NCBI RefSeq assembly: GCF_001556045.1
Contig: NZ_LSIC01000103.1
Span: 1 to 64,000 of the forward strand
DNA: 64,000 nucleotides
From: Bradyrhizobium sp. CCH5-F6
GTDB taxonomy: Bacteria; Pseudomonadota; Alphaproteobacteria; Rhizobiales; Xanthobacteraceae
Direction: 5' to 3'
Positions 43,583 to 51,063 of the stretch are shown piece by piece. The stretch's first letter is position 1. Every line of letters starts with the position of its first letter. Below the pieces are notes generated by a model. It worked only from the letters and a program-made list of their open reading frames with translations, did no database searches and was not told the origin of the DNA. The translations under genes were made by a program, and so were the position numbers.

Positions 43583-46248
43583 GACCTCTTGCCCTTCTCG
43601 CCGCAGGCGGGGAGGGCCACCCCTCGACGAATCCACTCCTGCGGCTTACCTGTCATGCTGTGCCGCCCCGTATCCTCCGAACACCGGCCGAGCCGGCCGC
43701 GCTGCTGCCGGATCGCTTTCAAGCGTGGTTCGCAGCCCGTGGCTGGTCGCCGCGCGCGCATCAGTTGGCGCTGCTGGAGAAGGCGCGCGAGGGCCGCTCG
43801 GCGCTCTTGATTGCGCCGACCGGCGCCGGCAAGACGCTCGCCGGGTTTCTGCCGACGCTGGTGGAGCTGTCGGCGCAGCCGGTCGAACGAGACGCGGGCG
43901 CGAGAAAGAATCTCGTCTCCACCGGCCGCAGCGTGCAACGCGCCGGCGGCCTGCACACGCTCTACATCTCGCCGCTCAAGGCGCTCGCCGTCGACATCGC
44001 GCGCAATCTGGAGCGGCCGATCGCGGAAATGGCGCTGCCGATCAAGGTCGAGACCCGCACCGGCGACACGCCGGTGTCACGGCGGCAGCGGCAGCGGCGC
44101 TATCCGCCGGACGTGCTGCTGACGACGCCCGAGCAGCTCGCACTGCTGCTCTCCTCCGACGACGCACCGTTCCTGTTTTCCTCCCTGAAGCGCATCGTGC
44201 TCGACGAGCTGCATGCGCTGGTGACGTCCAAGCGCGGCGATCTGCTCTCGCTCGGGCTCGCGCGGCTCTGGCGCCTCGCGCCGCAGATGCGGGCGATCGG
44301 CCTGTCGGCGACCGTCGCCGAGCCGGATCAGCTCGCGCGCTTCCTGGTGCCGCAGCCCGACGGCAAGGAAGCCGCTGCCGACATCGTCGTCGCCGGGGGA
44401 GCGGCACCGCCCGTGGTCGAGATGCTCGATACGCGCGAGCGGCTGCCCTGGGCCGGCCACAGCGCGCGCCACGCGCTTCCTGAAATCTACGAGTTGATCA
44501 AGGCGAACAAGACCACGCTGGTCTTCGTCAACACCCGCAGCCAGGCCGAGATGCTGTTCCAGAATCTCTGGAGCATGAACGACGACGGCCTTGCCATCGC
44601 GCTGCATCACGGCTCGCTCGACGTCGCCCAGCGCCGCAAGGTCGAGGACGCCATGTCGGCGGGCAGGCTGCGCGGCGTGGTCTGCACCTCATCGCTCGAC
44701 CTCGGCGTCGACTGGGGCGACGTCGATCTCGTCGTCAATATCGGCGCGCCCAAGGGCTCCTCGCGATTGATGCAGCGCATCGGCCGCGCCAATCACCGGC
44801 TCGACGAGGCTTCGCGCGCCGTACTGGTGCCGGCCAACCGCTTCGAGGTGCTGGAGTGCCGCGTTGCCATCGATGCCATTGCGGAGAACGCGCAGGATAC
44901 GCCGCCGCTGCGCCTCGGGGCGCTCGACGTGCTGGCCCAGCACGTGCTCGGCTGCGCCTGCGGCGAGCCGTTCCTCTCCGAGGATCTCTACCGCGAGATC
45001 CTCACCGCTGCGCCCTACGCCGACCTCTCGCGGCAGGATTTCGACGACGTCGTCGATTTCGTCGCCTCCGGCGGCTACGCGCTGAAGACCTACGAGCGCT
45101 TCGCCCGCATCAAGCAGGACAAGGAAGGCCGCTGGCGCGTCGCCAACCCGAAGGTGCGGCAGAGCTACCGCATGAATGTCGGCACCATCGTCGAGGACAA
45201 CATGCTGAAGGTGCGTCTGGTGCGCTCGCGCGGCGGCGGTCAAGGAAGGGCAGGTGGCTCGACCGGCGTGATCGCACGTGGCGGCAGGCTGCTCGGCGAG
45301 ATCGAGGAAGCCTTCATCGAAGGCTTGAGCCCGGGCGATACCTTCGTGTTCTCAGGCGAGGTGGTGCGCTACGAGACCCTGGTCGAGGACCAGGTCTATG
45401 TCTCGCGCGCGCATGACAAAGACCCGAAGGTGCCGTCCTATATGGGCGGCAAGTTCCCGCTCTCGACCTATCTGGCCGAGCGCGTGCGCCGCCTGCTCGA
45501 CGACAGCCGCGCATGGGGCGGCTTGCCGGAGCAGGTGCGCGACTGGCTGTCGCTGCAGAAGGACGTCTCGCGGGTACCGGCGGTACGCGAACTCCTGGTC
45601 GAGAGCTTTCCCCGTGCCAACAAGCACTATCTCGTCTGCTATCCCTTTGAGGGCCGCCTCGCGCACCAGACCCTCGGCATGCTGCTGACGCGCCGGCTGG
45701 AGCGCGCCCGCGCGCGGCCGCTTGGCTTCGTCGCCAACGAATATGCCGTGGCGATCTGGGCGCTCGGCGATCTCTCCTTCATGATCCGGGACGGCCGGAT
45801 CGATCTCAATGCGCTGTTCGACCCCGATATGCTCGGCGACGACCTCGAGGCCTGGCTCGCCGAATCCGCGCTGATGAAGCGCACGTTCCGCAATTGCGCG
45901 ATCATCTCCGGCCTGATCGCGCGCCGCCACACCGGCGAAGAGAAGAGCCGCCGTCAGGTGCTGTTCTCGACCGATCTCGTCTACGACGTGCTGCGCAAGC
46001 ACCAGGCAGATCACGTGCTGCTGCGCGCCGCGCGGGCCGATGCCGCCACCGGCCTGCTCGATTTGCGGCGGCTCAGCGACATGCTCATGCGCATCCACGG
46101 CCGCATCACGCACCGGGAACTCGACCGCGTCTCCCCGCTGGCGGTCCCCGTGATGCTGGAAATCGGCCGCGAGTCAGTCTATGGCGAAGCTGCAGACGAG
46201 CTCCTGGCCGAAGCCGCCGACGAACTCGTCAAAGAGGCGATGTCGTAG
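43579..46248 (+). CDS. Ligase-associated DEXH box helicase (Lhr-core type)
   Basis: 889 residues if started at the GTG at 43579; the conserved part begins near LLPDRFQAWFAARGWSPRAH, and a GTG at 43660 is a good alternative. Superfamily 2 helicase: Walker A LLIAPTGAGKTLAGFLP, motif II IVLDELHAL, motif III GLSATV, motif VI QRIGRANHRL, followed by winged-helix and beta-barrel parts as in Lhr. It belongs to the DNA-damage cassette with the ligase and exonuclease at 26499-29203, and lies just before pdeM. Confidence 0.93.
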   Translation: MRPLALLAAGGEGHPSTNPLLRLTCHAVPPRILRTPAEPAALLPDRFQAWFAARGWSPRAHQLALLEKAREGRSALLIAPTGAGKTLAGFLPTLVELSAQPVERDAGARKNLVSTGRSVQRAGGLHTLYISPLKALAVDIARNLERPIAEMALPIKVETRTGDTPVSRRQRQRRYPPDVLLTTPEQLALLLSSDDAPFLFSSLKRIVLDELHALVTSKRGDLLSLGLARLWRLAPQMRAIGLSATVAEPDQLARFLVPQPDGKEAAADIVVAGGAAPPVVEMLDTRERLPWAGHSARHALPEIYELIKANKTTLVFVNTRSQAEMLFQNLWSMNDDGLAIALHHGSLDVAQRRKVEDAMSAGRLRGVVCTSSLDLGVDWGDVDLVVNIGAPKGSSRLMQRIGRANHRLDEASRAVLVPANRFEVLECRVAIDAIAENAQDTPPLRLGALDVLAQHVLGCACGEPFLSEDLYREILTAAPYADLSRQDFDDVVDFVASGGYALKTYERFARIKQDKEGRWRVANPKVRQSYRMNVGTIVEDNMLKVRLVRSRGGGQGRAGGSTGVIARGGRLLGEIEEAFIEGLSPGDTFVFSGEVVRYETLVEDQVYVSRAHDKDPKVPSYMGGKFPLSTYLAERVRRLLDDSRAWGGLPEQVRDWLSLQKDVSRVPAVRELLVESFPRANKHYLVCYPFEGRLAHQTLGMLLTRRLERARARPLGFVANEYAVAIWALGDLSFMIRDGRIDLNALFDPDMLGDDLEAWLAESALMKRTFRNCAIISGLIARRHTGEEKSRRQVLFSTDLVYDVLRKHQADHVLLRAARADAATGLLDLRRLSDMLMRIHGRITHRELDRVSPLAVPVMLEIGRESVYGEAADELLAEAADELVKEAMS

Positions 46249-46285
46249 AGAATTTGCCAGTGAGGCGCGCTGAACCATCCCCATC

Positions 46286-46369
46286 GTCATGCCCGGGCTT
46301 GACCCGGGCATCCACGTCTTTGTCTCTGCGGCAAGAACGTGGATGGCCGAGACAAGCCCGGCCATGACG
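46286..46369. repeat. Intergenic palindromic repeat overlapping the pdeM start
   Basis: GTCATGCCCGGGCTTGACCC on the left faces GAGACAAGCCCGGCCATGAC on the right, with AACGTGGATGGCCGAGACAA inside, nearly the same as at 38211. The right border GCCATGACGG contains the ATG used for pdeM, so the repeat overlaps the coding start. Confidence 0.8.
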
Positions 46370-47062
46370 GAGAAAGTGGCCGTATCGAATACCTCGATTG
46401 GTACGCTGGACATCGCTGGCGTGTCGCTCCACGCCGATCTCTCCGGCGCCTTGTTCTGGGAAGAGCAGCGCCTGCTCGTCGTCTCCGACCTGCATCTGGA
46501 AAAAGGCTCGAGCTTCGCCACCCGCGGCGTGCTGCTGCCGCCCTACGACACGCTCGCCACACTGAGCCGGCTTGCTGCTGTCATCTCGCGCCATGATCCG
46601 CGAATCGTCGTCGCGCTCGGCGACAGCTTTCACGATCGCACCGCGCATGAGCGCCTGTCGGCCGAGGACCGCGCCGCCGTGACCGCGCTTCAGGCAGGCC
46701 GCGACTGGATCTGGATTTCGGGCAATCACGATCCCATGCTTCCGCGTGATCTCGGCGGCACCATCGCGGACGAAGTCGCGATCGGCCCGATCACCTTCCG
46801 CCACGAGCCGACAGGCGCGCAGGGCGAGATCGCCGGCCACCTGCATCCCAAGGCGCGCGTCGCCGCGCGCGGCCGCTCGATGGAGCGCCGCTGCTTCGCC
46901 AGTGACGGGATGCGTGCCGTGATGCCGGCCTTCGGCGCCTATGCCGGCGGCCTCAGCATCCGCGACGCTGCCTTCGCCAGGATCTTTCCGAAGAACGGCT
47001 TCGTCGCCCATCTCCTCGGCGACCGCCGCGTCCATGCCATCGCGGCCTCGCGCTGTTGCTGA
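46364..47062 (+). CDS. pdeM: Ligase-associated endonuclease/phosphoesterase PdeM
   Basis: 232 residues from the ATG at 46364; the frame stays open upstream, but that part is the palindromic repeat and not protein-like. Calcineurin-type phosphoesterase: VVSDLHLEKGSSFATRG, VALGDSFHD, WISGNHDPMLP and EIAGHLHPKARV are the metal-binding motifs in order. PdeM is the nuclease of the ligase/exonuclease/helicase cassette and lies directly after the helicase gene. Confidence 0.92.
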   Translation: MTEKVAVSNTSIGTLDIAGVSLHADLSGALFWEEQRLLVVSDLHLEKGSSFATRGVLLPPYDTLATLSRLAAVISRHDPRIVVALGDSFHDRTAHERLSAEDRAAVTALQAGRDWIWISGNHDPMLPRDLGGTIADEVAIGPITFRHEPTGAQGEIAGHLHPKARVAARGRSMERRCFASDGMRAVMPAFGAYAGGLSIRDAAFARIFPKNGFVAHLLGDRRVHAIAASRCC

Positions 47063-47180
47063 GGCATCCGTCGAGCTTCGGAACAAATTAAGAACACTTT
47101 AGCAAGTCTTTGATATATCATTGTGATTCGGCGTGTCGCCGACACAATATCTAGCGGTTATCAGACTTTGCGAGGACTAC

Positions 47181-47612
47181 ATGTCCACCATTGCCTTCGA
47201 CCAGTTTGCCCTCACCCGGATCGCCGATTTCGCTCGCTCGCTGTCACGGCTGCATCAGGCGGCCCGGCGCTACGCCGTCGATGACGACCAGTTCGATCGC
47301 GAGTTCAACGCGGTGTGCCAGTCGATCTGGGGCTACACCATCGATGACATCAGCGACGATCTGTTCTCGACCGATGACCATCTGTTTCTCGACACGCTGG
47401 ACGAGGCGCATGCACGCATCTTCGCGGCCGAGCAGGGTTATGACCTCGTCGACGAAGCTGGCATGCTGACCGATTGGTGGGGATTCTGCTGGATGATCTT
47501 GGCCGAGAAGCGTGGCCTCCTGACGCCGGAAAACCGCGCCGCCGCGCGCGCGGCGATCGAAGAGAAATATCTGGCGGCGCCGAACGTGATCGGGGTGATC
47601 ATCGGGAGATAG
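47181..47612 (+). CDS. Hypothetical protein
   Basis: 143 residues from the ATG at 47181 (CGAGGA upstream). No recognised family. It is acidic in the middle (DDISDDLFSTDDHLFLDTLD), aromatic-rich, apparently all-helical and soluble, with no signal or membrane segment. The conserved-looking core is MLTDWWGFCWMILAEKRGLL. It stands alone between pdeM and the convergent DUF2865 gene, with an AT-rich 118-base upstream region that may hold its promoter. Confidence 0.7.
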   Translation: MSTIAFDQFALTRIADFARSLSRLHQAARRYAVDDDQFDREFNAVCQSIWGYTIDDISDDLFSTDDHLFLDTLDEAHARIFAAEQGYDLVDEAGMLTDWWGFCWMILAEKRGLLTPENRAAARAAIEEKYLAAPNVIGVIIGR

Positions 47613-47624
47613 CGCAACAGTCTC

Positions 47625-47677
47625 CGTCATTGCGAGCGCGGGTCGGCCCTTCCCACCGGTCAGAACTCGCAATGACG
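47625..47677. repeat. Degenerate palindromic repeat (GTCATTGCGAG / CTCGCAATGACG)
   Basis: Short relative of the elements at 11664 and 37071: the outer arms CGTCATTGCGAG and CTCGCAATGACG are kept, while the inside is replaced by a GTCGGCCCTTCCCACCGGTC segment. It lies between two convergent genes. Confidence 0.7.
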
Positions 47678-47699
47678 GCTCTATTATAGGCGCGTAAGG

Positions 47700-48488
47700 C
47701 TAGTCCAATCCCGCGCGCTTGGCCGGCTTCTGCGTCTTCGGCACCGTCACGTCAGGCAACGCCTCGCGCACGATCTCCGGCGAGGCCGGCGCATCCGCCG
47801 CCACCGTCTCGGCGCGCACCGGCGCCACCTTCATCTCGCCGAGCCGCGCGCGGACCTGCGCAGTGAGACCGGGATAGGAGGCAACCGGGGTGAAGTCCGC
47901 AGCCTGGTCGGTGCCGACGCGGATGCCGGTATAGGCGACGAGGCCATCGGTGGTGGCGATCACGTCGCCGGCTTTCAGTGAGGAGTCCAGCGCCAGGTCG
48001 ACCGGGGCGAGGCCGACCGGGTCACGGCCGTTGCAGGTGCAGTCGGCGCGCAGCGCCTTGCGATAGGCGAACGCGTTCTCGCTGTCGGCGTAGCGCTCGC
48101 CGGTCTGCGAATAGGCGCCTTCGATGCTTGACCCAAAATAGACCTTCGTGGCGGTGGCGGGGCAGAAGGCCTGACACATCTGCGCTGGCGAGACGGCGCC
48201 CCGCATCAGCGGGAAATATTTGCCATCGCAGCTGCGCACGCAGAAAGCCGGGCCCGAGCCGCCGGCTGCGGCCGAGCGTGTCGGCGGTACATATTGCGGA
48301 TTCTGCTGGCCTGTGAAGGGATCGGAGTGAGAAGTTGGCTGCTGTGGCTGCGGCCGCTGCATTCCGCCGAACAAGAAGTCGAACAGGCCTTCGGCCGCAA
48401 CCGGGGCCGGGGTCGCGAGCATGGGAACCGCAACCATGACGGCTACGAGCATCGCGCCACGCTGCGTATGGGACAACTCTGTACGCAC
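47700..48488 (-). CDS. DUF2865-family secreted protein
   Basis: 262 residues from a GTG at 48488. A signal sequence (AMLVAVMVAVPMLATPAPVA) and a Pro/Gln-rich linker lead to the conserved DUF2865 core: AFCVRSCDGKYFPLMRG, CQAFCPATATKVYFGSSIEG and YSQTGERYADSENAFAYRKA, with six cysteines likely paired in disulfides. It is a periplasmic or surface protein of unknown function, widespread in Bradyrhizobium. The 206 bases upstream contain no other feature I can support. Confidence 0.85.
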   Translation of the reverse strand: MRTELSHTQRGAMLVAVMVAVPMLATPAPVAAEGLFDFLFGGMQRPQPQQPTSHSDPFTGQQNPQYVPPTRSAAAGGSGPAFCVRSCDGKYFPLMRGAVSPAQMCQAFCPATATKVYFGSSIEGAYSQTGERYADSENAFAYRKALRADCTCNGRDPVGLAPVDLALDSSLKAGDVIATTDGLVAYTGIRVGTDQAADFTPVASYPGLTAQVRARLGEMKVAPVRAETVAADAPASPEIVREALPDVTVPKTQKPAKRAGLD

Positions 48489-48694
48489 GGCTCACTCCAC
48501 CCGACGCTACGGAACCGGCAGGACCGTTCGCGGTCTCCAGCACACGATTCACCGTAATGCGCGATGGTAAATGAGCGGTTGCGTGGAGGCGGTTTCAAGA
48601 CGAGGCGGTGATCACTTTATGGCCGCGCGCAGCTTTCCCTGACGCGTTGCTCCCGGGGCACGCCCGGGCATGTCGACCGAGATGTCTCGTCCTC

Positions 48695-49258
48695 TTACGC
48701 CTTCAAGAACTCCGACGCCTTGTACAGCGAGCGGAACGGCAGGCCGGCCGCTCCGAACGTGTCGGTGGCGCCTTCCTCGCGGTCGACCATGGTGAGCACC
48801 AGCACCACATTGGCGCCGGCCTCGCGCACCGATTCCACCGCCTTCATCGCCGAGCCGCCCGTGGTGGTGACGTCCTCGACGATCACGACGCGCTTGCCGG
48901 CCAGGGTCTCGCCCTTGGGCAGGCCCTCGATCGCGAGCTTGGCGCCGTGCTCCTTCGGCTTCTTGCGCACGAAGAAGGCCGCGATCGGATGGCCCTTGAT
49001 CCAGGAGATTTGCGCCAGAGCGCCGGCGAGCGGGACCGCGCCCATCTCGAGCCCTCCGATGAAATCGAGCTGGTCGTCCTTGAGCGCCTCGTAGGTCAGC
49101 TCGGCGAGCAGCGTCGCGCCTTCGGGGTCGAGCATGGTCGGCTTGAGGTTGAAGTAGAAATCGCTCTTGCGGCCCGACGCGAGCGTCACCTCGCCGCGGC
49201 CGAATGAGCGCCGGCGGATGATTTCGAACAGGCGGGCGCGGGAGGCGGATTTCGACAC
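48695..49258 (-). CDS. pyrE: Orotate phosphoribosyltransferase
   Basis: 187 residues from a GTG at 49258 preceded by GAGGGA. It attaches PRPP ribose phosphate to orotate to form OMP in pyrimidine synthesis. The PRPP-binding signature is [40 protein letters not shown] and [17 protein letters not shown] are the N-terminal substrate parts. It is divergent from the GST gene. Confidence 0.96.
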   Translation of the reverse strand: MSKSASRARLFEIIRRRSFGRGEVTLASGRKSDFYFNLKPTMLDPEGATLLAELTYEALKDDQLDFIGGLEMGAVPLAGALAQISWIKGHPIAAFFVRKKPKEHGAKLAIEGLPKGETLAGKRVVIVEDVTTTGGSAMKAVESVREAGANVVLVLTMVDREEGATDTFGAAGLPFRSLYKASEFLKA

Positions 49259-49431
49259 GGCGGTCCCTCGAACAGCGTTTTTGGAGGAGGCGGAATTTAT
49301 CCGGCACGGCCGCGACATTCCAGAGGGGGCGTCGTCCGTCAACAGGGATCGGCCATTCAGGTCCGCCGGTTGTGGGGGTGCGACCTTCTGGAGTAGTTGA
49401 GGGGGCAAGCCTCTTGGGGGAAGGAACGGGA

Positions 49432-50058
49432 ATGACGATCGAGCTGCACACCTGGAACACGCCGAACGGCCGCAAGATCTCGGTCGCGCTGGAGGAGATG
49501 GGGCTGCCCTACAAGGTGATTCCGGTGAACATCACCAAGGGCGAGCAGATGGCGCCCGAGTTCCTCAAGCTCTCTCCGAACAACAAAATCCCCGCGATCG
49601 TCGACCCCGAGGGGCCCGACGGCAAGCCCGTCAGCATCTTCGAATCCGGCGCCATCCTGCTTTACCTCGGCGAGAAAACCGGCAAATTCCTGCCGAAATC
49701 GCTCAGTGGGCGGATCCCGGTCTACGAATGGCTGATGTGGCAAATGGGCGGCTTCGGTCCAATGCCGGGCCAGGTGCATCATTTCATCGCGCTGGAGAAC
49801 GAACAGGACCGCGCCTATGGCCTGAAGCGTTACATGGCGGAGACCCGCCGGCTCTATGGCGTGCTCGACCGCCGGCTGGCGGACCACGATTTCGTCGCCG
49901 GTGAGCTCTCGATTGCCGATTTTGCCATTCTGGGCTGGGCCTGGCGGCACCCTCGCCACAAGGTCGATCTGGCCGACTTTCCCAACGTCAAGCGCTGGTA
50001 CGAGGCCCTGATGGCCCGGCCGGCCGTGAAGCGCGGCATGGACGCGAAGCTGGATTGA
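49432..50058 (+). CDS. Glutathione S-transferase (YfcG/YghU-like)
   Basis: 208 residues from the ATG at 49432, behind GGAAGG. The thioredoxin-like N-domain begins [20 protein letters not shown], where TPNGRK is typical of the Nu-class YfcG/YghU enzymes with disulfide reductase activity. [12 protein letters not shown] and [15 protein letters not shown] complete the glutathione site; the helical C-domain ends in [16 protein letters not shown]. It is cytoplasmic. Confidence 0.93.
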   Translation: MTIELHTWNTPNGRKISVALEEMGLPYKVIPVNITKGEQMAPEFLKLSPNNKIPAIVDPEGPDGKPVSIFESGAILLYLGEKTGKFLPKSLSGRIPVYEWLMWQMGGFGPMPGQVHHFIALENEQDRAYGLKRYMAETRRLYGVLDRRLADHDFVAGELSIADFAILGWAWRHPRHKVDLADFPNVKRWYEALMARPAVKRGMDAKLD

Positions 50059-50068
50059 TCTTGGATGG

Positions 50069-50171
50069 TGTCATCGCCCGCGAAGGCGGGCGATCCAGTA
50101 CGCCGCGGCGGCTCGGTTCTAGCCGCGCTGTTTCGGAGTACTGGATGCCCCGGTCAAGCCGGGGTATGACA
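50069..50171. repeat. Intergenic palindromic repeat (GTCATCGCCCGCGAAGGCGGG type)
   Basis: GTCATCGCCCGCGAAGGCGG plus GATCCAGTACGCC on the left face TACTGGATGCCCCGGTCAAG and GGGGTATGAC on the right. The two arms each make a hairpin. It occupies the gap between the convergent GST and LysE genes. Confidence 0.75.
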
Positions 50172-50178
50172 GTGTGCC

Positions 50179-50814
50179 TCACACCTTCCTCGCTTCCACC
50201 GCCATCCGCACCGCGAGGCCGGCCAGCACGGTGCCCATCAGCCAGCGCTGCACCAGCATCCAGCTCGGCCGGCGCGCCAGAAACAGCGCGATCGAGCCGG
50301 CCGCGAGCGCGATCATCGCATTGACGCTGACGCTGATCGCGATCTGGATCGTCCCCAGCGCCAGCGACTGCATCAGCACGCTCCCGGCGGCGGGATCGAT
50401 GAATTGCGGCAGCAGCGCCAGATACAGCATCGCGATCTTCGGGTTGAGCAGGTTGGTGACGAAGCCCATCGCGAACAATTTGCGTGGACTGTCGATCGCG
50501 AGCTTTCTCACCTGGAACGGCGAGCGTCCACCCGGCTTCACCGCCTGCCAGGCGAGCCAGAGCAGATAGCCCGCGCCGGCAAAGCGCAGCGCGTCGTAAG
50601 CGAAGGGAATGGCGAGCAAGAGCGCCGTGATGCCGAACGCCGCACACAGCATGTAGAACACGAAGCCGAGCGCCACGCCGCCGAGCGAGACGATCCCCGC
50701 CGCCGGCCCCTGCGTGATCGAACGTGAGATCAGGTAGATCATGTTCGGCCCGGGCGTGAGCACGAGGCCAAGGCTGACCAGGGCAAAGCCGAGCAGGGCG
50801 GAGCTATGGGGCAT
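50179..50814 (-). CDS. LysE/RhtB family exporter
   Basis: 211 residues, six predicted membrane segments. The opening LGFALVSLGLVLTPGPNMIY carries the family's TPGPN motif, and GVALGFVFYMLCAAFGITAL, FAMGFVTNLLNPKIAMLYLA follow as in the LysE/RhtB exporters of amino acids or homoserine lactone. The substrate is unknown. Confidence 0.93.
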   Translation of the reverse strand: MPHSSALLGFALVSLGLVLTPGPNMIYLISRSITQGPAAGIVSLGGVALGFVFYMLCAAFGITALLLAIPFAYDALRFAGAGYLLWLAWQAVKPGGRSPFQVRKLAIDSPRKLFAMGFVTNLLNPKIAMLYLALLPQFIDPAAGSVLMQSLALGTIQIAISVSVNAMIALAAGSIALFLARRPSWMLVQRWLMGTVLAGLAVRMAVEARKV

Positions 50815-50920
50815 GGATGAACCGGTACGGAGGACGCAACGGTTCTAATATGCGCGGCGAAGTGGGGCCATCGCGCAATTGCTCGGAGGACAATTCGAGT
50901 CGCTGCCGAGCGCTCGATGC

Positions 50921-51053
50921 GCTCCCTCGCCCCGCAAGCGGGGCGAGGGTTGGGGTGAGGGGCTTCTCTCCGCGCATGAGATGATCGTGGCACCGGTACC
51001 CCTTCACCCGGATTGCTTCGCAATCCGACCTCTCCCCGCAAGCGGGGCGAGGT
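50921..51053. repeat. Intergenic palindromic repeat (CTCGCCCCGCAAGCGGGGCGAGG type)
   Basis: CCTCGCCCCGCAAGCGGGGC on the left is matched by CTCCCCGCAAGCGGGGCGAG on the right, with the inner GGTTGGGGTGAGGGGC and CCCCTTCACCC inverse. It is related to the repeats at 23911 and 29247 and lies between polA and the LysE gene. Confidence 0.75.
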
Positions 51054-51063
51054 AAGGAAGAGA

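Noticed and set aside
46286..46363. Longer N-terminus for PdeM starting at 46289
   Set aside because: The added 25 residues are a translation of a palindromic repeat that also occurs at 38211 outside any gene.
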